In this document: positions 31,880 through 38,637 of the stretch, one piece after another
Position numbering within the stretch: position 1 is the first letter of the stretch
Layout of the letters: each line of letters begins with the position of its first letter
NCBI GenBank assembly: GCA_050949255.1
Contig: JBMNFJ010000003.1
Location: forward strand, 1-38,637
Length of the DNA: 38,637 nt
From: UBA3941 sp002385665
GTDB taxonomy: Bacteria > Bacillota > Clostridia > Caldicoprobacterales > UBA3941
Direction: 5' to 3'
Translations under genes and position numbers: made by a program
The notes under the pieces: generated by a model
The model's input: the letters and a program-made list of their open reading frames with translations, nothing else
Databases searched by the model: none
What the model was told of the DNA's origin: nothing

Positions 31880-32832
31880 CCGACAAAGCAGCTATTGCTC
31901 AAAGGTGGATCAAAAAAGGCTATCGTGCAACTAATGTCCTTAGCTTTGTCGGATTATCTTCATCCACCTACTATTACTGTGTTGAGGGTATTGAAAAAAA
32001 TATTGAGGATAAGAGACAACGAAATAAACCGGGGCGCAAGATCACAGGTTATACTTATGATCAAAAAGGTAATAAAATACCCGATGAAATGGTAAAAGAG
32101 TACCTTTGTGAGCTTATAGCGGGAGATGGTTATCCTTATGGATATAAAAAACTCACTGCTTGCTTGCAGGAAGATTACAATCTAGCAATTAACCACAAGA
32201 AAGTATATAGGTTATGTAAAGAAATTGATATTTTGCGTCCGCAAAGGAAAATATATCCTAACCGCCCGAGAAAACTGGCAAAGCGCGAGAAGGTAACTGG
32301 CTCAAATCAGCTTTGGCAAATGGATATCAAATATGGTTACATAATAGATACAAAGCAATTTTTCTTTCAATTATCAGTAATAGATGTATTTGATAGAGCA
32401 ATAGTAGATTATCATTTAGGCCTGAGTGCAACCGCGAAAGATGCCAGTAGAGTTCTAGAAACTGCCTTAAAGAAGCGAGGTTTCAAGCCTGGTGATAAAC
32501 TACCTGTAATAAGAACTGATAATGGCCCACAGTTTATAGCTAAAGACTTCGAAAAGACCTGCAATAAATGGGAAATATATCATGAACGAATACCTGTAAA
32601 ATCACCGAATTTAAATGCTTATATAGAATCATTCCACTCTATCCTAGAGGATGAATGCTATAGCCGATATTTATTTAAGAGTTTTGCCCATGTGTATGAA
32701 GTAATAACTGATTATATGGATTATTATAATAATAGGCGCAGGCATGGTAGTATCAAAAATATGGCACCTAACAAATTTTACAAACTATGGTTAAGTAAAG
32801 ATACAAAAACTTCTTTAGAAATAGTTGCATAA
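31834..32832 (+). CDS. IS3-family transposase OrfB (DDE integrase)
   Basis: The frame is open from 31834, after a TGA, to the stop at 32832; an ATG-started version begins only at 32089, which would omit conserved N-terminal sequence (IADKAAIAQRWIKKGYRATN), so expression probably needs -1 frameshifting from OrfA or a non-ATG start. The rve catalytic core has D in LWQMDIKYGYI, D in VIRTDNGPQF and E in NAYIESFHSILEDECY. The pre-core helix-turn-helix, GYPYGYKKLTACLQ, is present. No classic A6G slippery site is seen in the overlap. All three catalytic residues are intact, so the element may be active. Confidence 0.9.
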   Translation: MINFKRAEGFGKPSIADKAAIAQRWIKKGYRATNVLSFVGLSSSTYYYCVEGIEKNIEDKRQRNKPGRKITGYTYDQKGNKIPDEMVKEYLCELIAGDGYPYGYKKLTACLQEDYNLAINHKKVYRLCKEIDILRPQRKIYPNRPRKLAKREKVTGSNQLWQMDIKYGYIIDTKQFFFQLSVIDVFDRAIVDYHLGLSATAKDASRVLETALKKRGFKPGDKLPVIRTDNGPQFIAKDFEKTCNKWEIYHERIPVKSPNLNAYIESFHSILEDECYSRYLFKSFAHVYEVITDYMDYYNNRRRHGSIKNMAPNKFYKLWLSKDTKTSLEIVA

Positions 32833-32858
32833 ATTTCTTAACCAACCCTAAGAATAAC

Positions 32859-32960
32859 TTAGCCTGGCTGACGAATGGTGTCAGGGGTGCGAAGCAGGTT
32901 TTAACCCTTGCCCTTGACAACATGAGGAAGACAGCTAGACTCCTTAAAGAGTTGAGTTAA
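32859..32960 (+). pseudogene. Possible transposase C-terminal remnant
   Basis: Directly after the IS3 element the plus strand reads LAWLTNGVRGAKQVLTLALD, then NMRKTARLLKELS and a stop at 32958-32960. The composition and the RGAKxVLTLAL pattern resemble the ends of transposases, but I cannot name the family. It lacks a start and is cut by the IS end, suggesting an older element disrupted by the newer one. Confidence 0.35.
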
Positions 32961-33025
32961 GTACAAAAATAATGAATTTCTATAATAGAAAGAGTTCTAC
33001 GTAGATAATATCCAATAACGGGGGG

Positions 33026-33136
33026 TCAAACCGCCATCTTTTTATGATCGTAACCGTTGTAATATTGTGCAAGTATAAACGGTAACAGGTTATCTGTTAT
33101 CATAACAGCCAGCCATATGATTAAAAACTGCTTCAT
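33026..33136 (-). pseudogene. N-terminal fragment of a DUF998-like membrane protein
   Basis: A 36-residue frame with RBS AAGGTGG reads MKQFLIIWLAVMITDNLLPF, then ILAQYYNGYDHKKMAV and a stop. The first membrane helix and the LAQYYNGYDH pattern resemble the start of DUF998 proteins, which continue for about 200 residues. It is cut where a GGGGGGTCAAACC sequence begins at 33020, a possible boundary of the older insertion. Confidence 0.45.
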
Positions 33137-33159
33137 CCGACCACCTTAATACACGAAAT

Positions 33160-33339
33160 TCAAAAAAAATCACTAATCGTCCGCGTGAGAAGGATTGTTT
33201 TCATAAGAGTGCTCTTACCAGAACCATTTTCCCCCAGAATGCACAGGTAATCACCTGCATTTACCGAAAAGTTAAGGTTGTGCAAGATTGATTTTGCACC
33301 ATACCCAATAGATAGATTCTGACAAATGATCTGTGCCAT
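33160..33339 (-). pseudogene. Truncated metal ABC transporter ATP-binding protein (first 59 residues)
   Basis: The frame begins MAQIICQNLSIGYGAKSILH, contains Walker A GENGSGKST (residues 36-44), and stops after 59 residues at TGA 33160-33162; full-length ZnuC-type ATPases are about 230-260. The Q-loop, signature, Walker B and His-switch are all missing, so it cannot work as an ATPase. It is 13 bp downstream of the binding-protein gene, the usual operon position. Confidence 0.8.
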
Positions 33340-33352
33340 TTGCTACACATCC

Positions 33353-34387
33353 TTATTTCAACGCTTCTTTCAGCACTTCCAGGTTTTTCTCCATCACCGA
33401 AAGATATGTTACGCCGCTTTCCCGATCATTGGAAGTTATTGATTGCATAGAATTCATGACAAGCACCTGTTGATTTTTGTCCTCTGTGTTTGAAATGATG
33501 GTTTCGGCAATTTTATGCTTCGTTCCGTCGATTTTAAGAACGCATGTCAATCCTAACTCATCCACCTTGCCTGAAAGAAAGGTGATTGTTTCAAAGCTGG
33601 CCTCAGTTTCGGCTGAACAACCGGAAAACGTAGCATAATAACCGAGATTATAGTCATCTACGAGATAACGGAATGGAAAGCGGTCACCGAACAGCAAAGT
33701 TTTGTTTGCGGAATTATCCACCACTTCCTGATATTTGGCATCAAGCTCGGAAAGCTTATCAATATACACAGACAAATTTGCCAGATACTTATCTTTATTA
33801 CCGGAATCCATTTCACATAACCTGTTAGCGATTTCCCGGCATAGAAATTTGGCGTTTTTTAATGAAAGCCATACATGTTCATCAAGATGACTGTGTTCAT
33901 GTTCGTCCTCGTGGCCATGCTCAGATTCACCTTCATGGCCATGTTCATGTTCTGATCCATCATGCTCGTGCTCTGTTTCCTGCATCCCCTCAATTATTTC
34001 CTCTTCCTTTACAGAGTCACCCAATAATTCCATCAGGTTAATAATCACAATGTCCCCGTTGACGGCATTTTTTAAAGCATCTTCAACCCATCGGTCAGAT
34101 TCACCACCCACATAAATAAACATGTCGCAATTGGAAATTTTGACAATATCATCAGCTGTGGGCTGGTAACTGTGAAGATCCACGCCATTGTCAATAACCA
34201 TGGTAAGTTCCGTGTTACCGGCAGCGTCTCCAAGAATTTCTCTCACCCAGTCATAAGCTGGAAAAATCGTTGTAACTATATGAAACTTCCCGCTTTCATT
34301 GCTCTGTTTATTCATGCTGCTGAAGCAGCCGGACAGGCAGAAAATAACCATAAGTGTTACTAAAATGAAAGGAATATATTTTTTCAT
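33353..34387 (-). CDS. Zinc/manganese ABC transporter substrate-binding lipoprotein (ZnuA/AdcA-like)
   Basis: A 344-residue cluster A-I solute-binding protein. GGAGG at 34394-34398 fixes the start at MKKYIPF (34387), not the upstream ATG at 34402. The signal peptide ends in the lipobox LSGC. Metal-site residues are the His in GVDLHSYQPTADDI, the His in LDEHVWLSLKNA, and the Glu/Asp near ETEASFET and LKIDGTK. A His/Glu/Asp-rich loop (about 140-170, with EHEHGHEGESEHGHEDEHEH) is characteristic of zinc binders. Its ATPase gene is truncated directly downstream and no permease gene is present, so the transporter is incomplete here. Confidence 0.92.
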   Translation of the reverse strand: MKKYIPFILVTLMVIFCLSGCFSSMNKQSNESGKFHIVTTIFPAYDWVREILGDAAGNTELTMVIDNGVDLHSYQPTADDIVKISNCDMFIYVGGESDRWVEDALKNAVNGDIVIINLMELLGDSVKEEEIIEGMQETEHEHDGSEHEHGHEGESEHGHEDEHEHSHLDEHVWLSLKNAKFLCREIANRLCEMDSGNKDKYLANLSVYIDKLSELDAKYQEVVDNSANKTLLFGDRFPFRYLVDDYNLGYYATFSGCSAETEASFETITFLSGKVDELGLTCVLKIDGTKHKIAETIISNTEDKNQQVLVMNSMQSITSNDRESGVTYLSVMEKNLEVLKEALK

Positions 34388-34786
34388 AGATAAAACCTCC
34401 ATATATTATAAAAAATATATAAAACAAGGAAGTACGGGTATTCATTATTAAATGGAAAATTAAACCATAATCCTTTCCATTTGATCTCTTTAAATGCTTT
34501 TTTTAAATATAAATGTCTGTGCTTGCATCTGATGCCCCTGTCCACCCGATGACAATTGAAAAATTCTTCATCCTGCCACCTGAAATGCCTGCATAAAGTC
34601 CTTTACTATGCATAATCCGATAAGTTCCAGCATTCTACCTTATTATTGCAAAATATTTTAGCGCTGGAGTCGGTTCCAGAGCCTTGAGCATAAAGAAAGA
34701 TACGGTCTTTATTGGCAGCACCATCATTGACTAATCATACATAATGTCTATAATCGAAGGACAGTTAAAATATCTTATCCAGTCAT
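34388..34786. other. Intergenic region upstream of the riboswitch promoter
   Basis: About 400 bp between the divergent zinc lipoprotein gene and the riboswitch promoter. It should hold the lipoprotein promoter. One short plus-strand open stretch (34624-34734) reads AKYFSAGVGSRALSIKKDTV before a stop and could be a gene remnant, but has no start or RBS. No Zur or MntR box was recognised. Confidence 0.35.
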
Positions 34787-34815
34787 TTGACAAATCGGCA
34801 GGTGTATGCTAAAAT
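34787..34815 (+). promoter_or_regulatory. Sigma-A-type promoter of the riboswitch-P-type ATPase unit
   Basis: TTGACA (34787-34792) and TAAAAT (34810-34815) are separated by 17 bp, with an extended -10 TGC before the TAAAAT. Transcription would start a few bases before the riboswitch aptamer. Confidence 0.85.
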
Positions 34816-34821
34816 TTTCTT

Positions 34822-34970
34822 TGCATAGGGGAGTAGTTCGCGCCTCAGGCGCGCTCCGTGTCAACATCACTGGCGGTTATTTTACTGCCTGGCCGGAGTA
34901 CACCGCCCTACTTAAGCGGATAATGAACGAGACTTATGCGCGATAACACGCGCATGGTCTCGTTTTTTTT
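34822..34970 (+). ncRNA. yybP-ykoY manganese riboswitch
   Basis: The aptamer begins with the family hallmark ATAGGGGAGTAG (34826-34837), then a GC hairpin (CGCGCC/GGCGCG), GTCAACATCAC, a hairpin with TACTGCCTGGCCGGAGTACA, and the closing CCCTACTTAAGCGGATAAT, which pairs back to GGGGAGTAG. An intrinsic terminator follows at once. The class binds Mn2+ and commonly turns genes on, and P-type ATPases of the YoaB type are known members of its regulon. The position 5' of a SERCA-like ATPase fits. Confidence 0.85.
34926..34970 (+). terminator. Riboswitch expression-platform terminator
   Basis: AACGAGAC (34926-34933) pairs with GTCTCGTT (34957-34964), and ATGCGCG with CGCGCAT, around ATAACA; T8 follows (34963-34970). 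It overlaps the 3' side of the aptamer, so metal binding would favour antitermination. Confidence 0.9.
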
Positions 34971-35021
34971 ATCCCTGCGTGGTGGATAAATTACTTAAAT
35001 TAAATGAAAGGAGAAACAGCC

Positions 35022-37673
35022 TTGAAACATTATTTTATGTCAAAAGATGACGTACTTAAGGTAACAGGAAGCACTCCTGAGGGGCTTACTTCCGCCGAAG
35101 CCGAACAAAGGCTTGGCAAGTACGGCCGTAACCAGCTTGAAGAAGGCAAAAAGACAACTGTTTTCGAGCGAATCCTTGCTCAGATTTCCGATCCGATGGT
35201 ACTTGTACTAATCGCCGCAGCAGTTATTTCTGGCATTACAGCCATTCTGTCAGGCGAATCCCTATCCGACGTTTTTATTATACTCTTCGTTGTGGTGCTT
35301 AATACCGCACTGGGCGTAATCCAGGAAAGCAAAGCCGAAGCCGCCATTGATGCCCTTAAGAAAATGGCTGCCGCCACCTCGAAGGTGATGCGCGACGGAC
35401 GTATTGTACATATTAAGAGCGAGGAACTCGTTGTTGGAGACATTGTATTGCTTGAAGCCGGGGATGCCGTCCCAGCTGACGGACGCCTAATCAACTGCGT
35501 CAGTCTTAAGGTTGAAGAAGCCGCATTAACCGGAGAGTCAGTACCTGTTGAGAAAACCGATGCCGCTCTTGAAGACAAAGGAGGCGACATTCCACTTGGT
35601 GACAGGGTAAACATGGTTTATATGGGAAGCTCTGTTGTTTACGGACGTGCCATGATGGTTGTCACTGCAACAGGTATGAACACCGAAATGGGCAAGATTG
35701 CCGATGCAATCACCTCTGCACAGGAGGGCGAGACTCCATTACAGAAGAAAATGGCCCAGCTCAGCCGCATACTTACAGTTCTTGTGCTCGGTATCTGCGT
35801 CATTATGTTCGGCATCAGCCTTCTGCGCTATTTTATCTCATCACCTGTTCCAGGCACAGACTTTACTGATACGTTGCTCAATTCATTTATGCTTGCGGTA
35901 AGTCTGGCAGTTGCGGCAATACCCGAAGGTCTTGTCGCTGTTGTTACCATTGTGCTCTCAATTGGCGTTACGAAAATGTCAAAACGTAATGCAATAATCC
36001 GTAAGCTGACAGCAGTGGAAACGCTCGGATGCACCCAGATAATCTGCTCCGATAAGACCGGGACACTCACCCAGAATAAGATGACCGTTGTCGAACACTC
36101 CGGTGATGATGAGAAACTTCTCGCAACATCGTTTGCACTGTGTTCCGACTCAGAACTGAACGAAGAAGGCCAGGCTGAGGGCGATCCGACACAGGCTGCC
36201 GTGGTCAATTATGCAAACAAGATTGGGCTGCCTAAAAATGAACTAACAAAGAAATATCCCCGTGTCGCCGAGATCCCATTTGACTCGGAACGAAAGCTCA
36301 TGACCACCCTGCACAAAAAACCCGATGGCAGATTCATCCAGCATACCACAGGAGCTCCTGACGTGGTGATATCGAAATGTACGGCTTATCTCGAAGGTGG
36401 GCAGATTCTCCCGTTAACAGAGGAGAAACGCAAGTTCTTCATAGCCGAGAACAAACGCTTAGCCGGAAAAGCGCTTCGCGTTCTTGCCGCCGGATACCGC
36501 GAATGGGATACTCAGCCCGATGTTCTTACCCCGGAGGATGAAAATAACCTTGTATTTTTGGGGCTTGTTGGTATGATAGACCCTGTACGTGAAGAAGTGC
36601 CTGCAGCCATCGAGCAATGCCGCGCCGCAGGTATCCGTCCCATAATGATCACCGGCGACCATATAGACACCGCAACAGCTATCGCACTGCAACTCGGTAT
36701 AATCACCGACCGTTCCCAGGCTATTACCGGAGCCATGCTAGATGATATCAGCGACGAAGATTTCATAAAAAGCGTTGAAAGCTATGGCGTTTATGCCCGG
36801 GTCAAGCCAGAGCATAAAACAAGGATAGTCAACGCGTGGCGCAGCCGCGGATATGTCACAGCTATGACCGGCGACGGAGTGAACGATGCACCTTCAATAA
36901 AGAATGCTGATATTGGTGTTGGCATGGGCATTACCGGTACCGACGTGACCAAAAATGTCGCCGACATGATACTTGCTGATGACAACTTCGCCACTATTGT
37001 ATCAGCAGTAGAAGAGGGACGCCGCATATACGATAACATCCGAAAATCAATACAGTTCCTTCTTTCTTCCAACCTCTCGGAAGTTATCAGTATTTTCTTC
37101 GCAACCATACTCGGGTTTACAATACTCAAACCCGCGCATATCCTTTTTATTAACCTGATTACCGACTCGCTTCCTGCCCTTGCTCTTGGCATGGAAAAGG
37201 GAGAAGCCGATATCATGAAGCGCAGGCCCCGCGACGCAAAGGAAGGTATTTTCTCGGGAGGAGTAGGATTTGGCGTATTCTATCAAGGCATTATGGTTTC
37301 CCTGCTCACCCTTGCTGCCTACTTCATAGGCGAGAGGATTGAGAACGGAATGTGGAGGATTGTAAACAGTGATGACGGTATGACCATGGCATTTCTGACA
37401 ATGTCAATGGCAGAAATCTTCCACTCTTACAACATGCGTTCACAGTACCGGTCTATTTTTGGTATCAAGAATCATAACTTCTACCTTTTCGGCTCGATGG
37501 TTCTTTCTTTCGTCCTGACCGCAGCAGTGATATATATCCCGTTCCTGCGCGATGCTTTCGGGTTTACCTTCATCAGCTTCACCGAGTATGTGATTGCCAT
37601 TGCGCTCGCAATACTGGTAATCCCCATCGTTGAGCTGGTAAAACTGATTCAGAGAAAAGCAAAAAAAATCTGA
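35022..37673 (+). CDS. Cation-transporting P-type ATPase, SERCA/PMCA-like (P2), Ca2+ or Mn2+
   Basis: An 883-residue pump when started at TTG 35022, 8 bp after AAAGGAG (35007-35013); the in-frame ATG at 35004 overlaps that RBS and is not well placed. Numbered from the TTG: TGES 170-173 (actuator), PEGL 301-304 in M4, phosphorylation Asp D344 in CSDKTGTLTQNK, then TGDH and MTGDGVNDAPSIKNADIGVG. M6 contains NLITDSLPALALGM, with the Asn and Asp of the Ca2+ site. The cation-ATPase N- and C-terminal domains are both present. Control by a yybP-ykoY riboswitch suggests Mn2+ efflux or Ca2+/Mn2+ exchange. Codons look more GC-rich than in the flanking genes. Confidence 0.95.
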   Translation: MKHYFMSKDDVLKVTGSTPEGLTSAEAEQRLGKYGRNQLEEGKKTTVFERILAQISDPMVLVLIAAAVISGITAILSGESLSDVFIILFVVVLNTALGVIQESKAEAAIDALKKMAAATSKVMRDGRIVHIKSEELVVGDIVLLEAGDAVPADGRLINCVSLKVEEAALTGESVPVEKTDAALEDKGGDIPLGDRVNMVYMGSSVVYGRAMMVVTATGMNTEMGKIADAITSAQEGETPLQKKMAQLSRILTVLVLGICVIMFGISLLRYFISSPVPGTDFTDTLLNSFMLAVSLAVAAIPEGLVAVVTIVLSIGVTKMSKRNAIIRKLTAVETLGCTQIICSDKTGTLTQNKMTVVEHSGDDEKLLATSFALCSDSELNEEGQAEGDPTQAAVVNYANKIGLPKNELTKKYPRVAEIPFDSERKLMTTLHKKPDGRFIQHTTGAPDVVISKCTAYLEGGQILPLTEEKRKFFIAENKRLAGKALRVLAAGYREWDTQPDVLTPEDENNLVFLGLVGMIDPVREEVPAAIEQCRAAGIRPIMITGDHIDTATAIALQLGIITDRSQAITGAMLDDISDEDFIKSVESYGVYARVKPEHKTRIVNAWRSRGYVTAMTGDGVNDAPSIKNADIGVGMGITGTDVTKNVADMILADDNFATIVSAVEEGRRIYDNIRKSIQFLLSSNLSEVISIFFATILGFTILKPAHILFINLITDSLPALALGMEKGEADIMKRRPRDAKEGIFSGGVGFGVFYQGIMVSLLTLAAYFIGERIENGMWRIVNSDDGMTMAFLTMSMAEIFHSYNMRSQYRSIFGIKNHNFYLFGSMVLSFVLTAAVIYIPFLRDAFGFTFISFTEYVIAIALAILVIPIVELVKLIQRKAKKI

Positions 37674-37683
37674 CCTCTTATTA

Positions 37684-37723
37684 TCAGGAACCGGCTGTAG
37701 CAAATGCTACAGCCGGTTCCTGA
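37684..37723 (+). terminator. Perfect 18-bp hairpin after the P-type ATPase, without a U-tract
   Basis: TCAGGAACCGGCTGTAGC (37684-37701) and its exact reverse complement (37706-37723) flank the loop AAAT, 11 bp after the stop codon. No U-run follows, so it may end transcription weakly, protect the 3' end, or act on the incoming side. Confidence 0.6.
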
Positions 37724-38047
37724 CTGATATGCAGTCTAAAAGGTACCATGCATTTATAATGCTGTTTTTAAAGACTTTTCATTTGCTTATATAAGCTGTA
37801 AAATGGTAAACAACTCTTTCTTCACCATGTTTTTAAAGCCAAAAACCAGTCGTAAAATGTGTGTATTGCATGAGTATCCGCAGCAGTACCTCAAAGCTTC
37901 TGTGTAAAACCATGCAATTATATGCAGCCGGTACTCCTGTCTCCATTGTTCCCATTTGTTTGTTTCTAATTTTTGGTATATAATTTATACTAATTAAATT
38001 ATTGTTTTGACTTTATTTTAGTAAGTTAAAAGAAAGGATTGCTATGA
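37724..38047. other. Intergenic region, no gene seen
   Basis: This AT-rich stretch should contain the promoter of the last gene: TTGACT (about 38008-38013) is a -35 candidate, though the -10 is not clear. AAAGGA lies about 10 bp before the ATG at 38048. No RNA or gene was recognised. Confidence 0.4.
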
Positions 38048-38637
38048 ATGATTAAACTTGAAAAAACTGATGTTTACGGGTGGGAAGCTGCTATACGTGG
38101 AATGCGAAATCCTATGAACAGTTGGAAGAAGTCGGACAGTTTTATGTGTAAAGAAAGCGATAAAAAGTGTGTTTTCGGTTGCCGGTTTTCAGATGATTTG
38201 TCAACGTGTCCGGTTTACGACAACAATGATTATTTTGTCATCGGCAGAAATGATTTTAAACTTATGATGTCACTTGCCAAAGCCGGTCCGGATCATCGCA
38301 AGTTTATGCGATTTATTACAGTCACCGTTGATATTACCGCCCCGTTGTACTGGTGGAAGGAATTTGACACCTACAAGGTAGGAACGGTTGCGAATTCATG
38401 TTCAACAATGCACAAAATAGCTGAAAAGGAATTTACTCCTGATGATTTTTCTCATGAGCATTTAATATCCGATGAACCGGTGCCTTATTCTGCTATAAGT
38501 CCAAAACAATTTCTGATGGATTTGATAAAGACGTTGAACGGTTGTCGTGAAATGTATTTAAAGACAAAAGATAAAAAATGGTGGTGGCAGATGATTCAGT
38601 TGCTTCCGACTTCATATAACCAAAAACGTACAGTCCA
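38048..38637 (+). CDS. ThyX-related (thymidylate synthase complementing-like) protein, 3' end outside the window
   Basis: The frame begins at ATG 38048 and is open for 196 codons to the edge. It contains CKESDKKCVFGCRFSDDLST (four Cys in the stretch), KAGPDHRKFMRFITVTVDIT, then APLYWWKEFDTYKVGTVANS and LPTSYNQKRTV. The pattern of a His-Arg-Phe segment followed by WWKEFDTYK resembles phage-encoded proteins related to flavin-dependent thymidylate synthase, although the ThyX signature RHRxxSxNExSxR is not present. Function is therefore uncertain. No phage structural genes are seen in the window. Confidence 0.55.
   Translation, partial: MIKLEKTDVYGWEAAIRGMRNPMNSWKKSDSFMCKESDKKCVFGCRFSDDLSTCPVYDNNDYFVIGRNDFKLMMSLAKAGPDHRKFMRFITVTVDITAPLYWWKEFDTYKVGTVANSCSTMHKIAEKEFTPDDFSHEHLISDEPVPYSAISPKQFLMDLIKTLNGCREMYLKTKDKKWWWQMIQLLPTSYNQKRTV

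Larger units (their letters stand above)
31490..32858 (+). mobile_element. IS3-family insertion sequence
   Basis: A complete-looking element of about 1.37 kb with two overlapping frames, OrfA and OrfB, in the IS3-family arrangement. Imperfect terminal inverted repeats are visible: the left end has TTAGGTTTGGAGAAAGAA followed by TGCAAC, and the right end, reversed, has TTAGGGTTGGTTAAGAA followed by TGCAAC. TTAG flanks both sides (31494-31497 and 32859-32862) and may be a target duplication. Exact ends are uncertain by several bases. Confidence 0.82.

Noticed and set aside
34624..34734. Plus-strand open stretch reading AKYFSAGVGSRALSIKKD
   Set aside because: No start codon or RBS and only about 36 codons; could be chance.
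35180..37286. Long antisense frames inside the P-type ATPase gene
   Set aside because: Ser/Ile/Thr-rich products typical of the reverse of a GC-rich coding sequence; no RBS or domains.
1..38637. CRISPR arrays, tRNA and rRNA genes, attachment sites
   Set aside because: No regularly spaced direct repeats, tRNA-like cloverleaf or rRNA-like sequence was recognised; the repeated elements found are palindromic and few.

Overview
The window reads as a chromosomal segment of an anaerobic Firmicute, most likely a Clostridia member. The support is a glycyl radical enzyme with its radical SAM activase, a split transketolase, a YlxY-type polysaccharide deacetylase, a DUF1858 protein, strong AGGAGG-type ribosome binding sites and many intrinsic terminators. 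No rRNA, tRNA or CRISPR array was seen. Nearly every gene from 0.6 to 31.4 kb lies on the minus strand.

Region 1 (0-11.3 kb) concerns carbohydrates. It holds the 3' end of a GH130 mannoside phosphorylase/hydrolase, a Cof-type HAD phosphatase, and the minus-strand series aldose epimerase, NagA-like deacetylase, glycyl radical activase, glycyl radical enzyme (GRE) and Gfo/Idh/MocA oxidoreductase. A plus-strand serine hydrolase and a minus-strand class II aldolase converge on a shared terminator. The GRE is the most novel item: it has the radical Gly loop and active-site Cys, but GCHW where characterised GRE eliminases carry GCxE. Its context suggests an amino-sugar or sugar-phosphate substrate.

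Region 2 (11.4-14 kb) holds a YlxY-like deacetylase, a nitroreductase and a DUF1858 protein. A large imperfect palindrome at 12.7-12.96 kb shares its ends with another at 6.27-6.5 kb, so a dispersed intergenic repeat family is present.

Region 3 (14.3-19.7 kb) is a compact operon: TIM-barrel epimerase, transketolase N and C subunits, a second TIM-barrel epimerase interrupted by a frameshift, and a D-2-hydroxyacid dehydrogenase. A FadR-type GntR regulator lies upstream. Near-identical AT-rich triple-heptamer palindromes sit before both the operon and the regulator and look like its operators.

Region 4 (19.7-28.6 kb) contains an ANT(6)-like nucleotidyltransferase, a small lipoprotein, a winged-helix protein, a HEPN-like/CBS fusion, a roughly 1,609-residue DEDDh exonuclease-RecQ-UvrD fusion and a DnaD-like replication protein.

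Region 5 (28.7-34.4 kb) is eroded accessory DNA: a frameshifted WD40 remnant, a creatininase-family protein, a GIY-YIG protein, a membrane-tailed MerR regulator, an IS3-family element beside a possible older transposase remnant, the broken N-terminus of a possible DUF998 gene, and a zinc ABC transporter reduced to its binding lipoprotein plus the first 59 residues of its ATPase.

Region 6 (34.8-38.6 kb) carries a yybP-ykoY (Mn2+) riboswitch with promoter and terminator controlling a SERCA-like P-type ATPase that probably starts at TTG. The window ends inside a gene resembling phage proteins related to ThyX.
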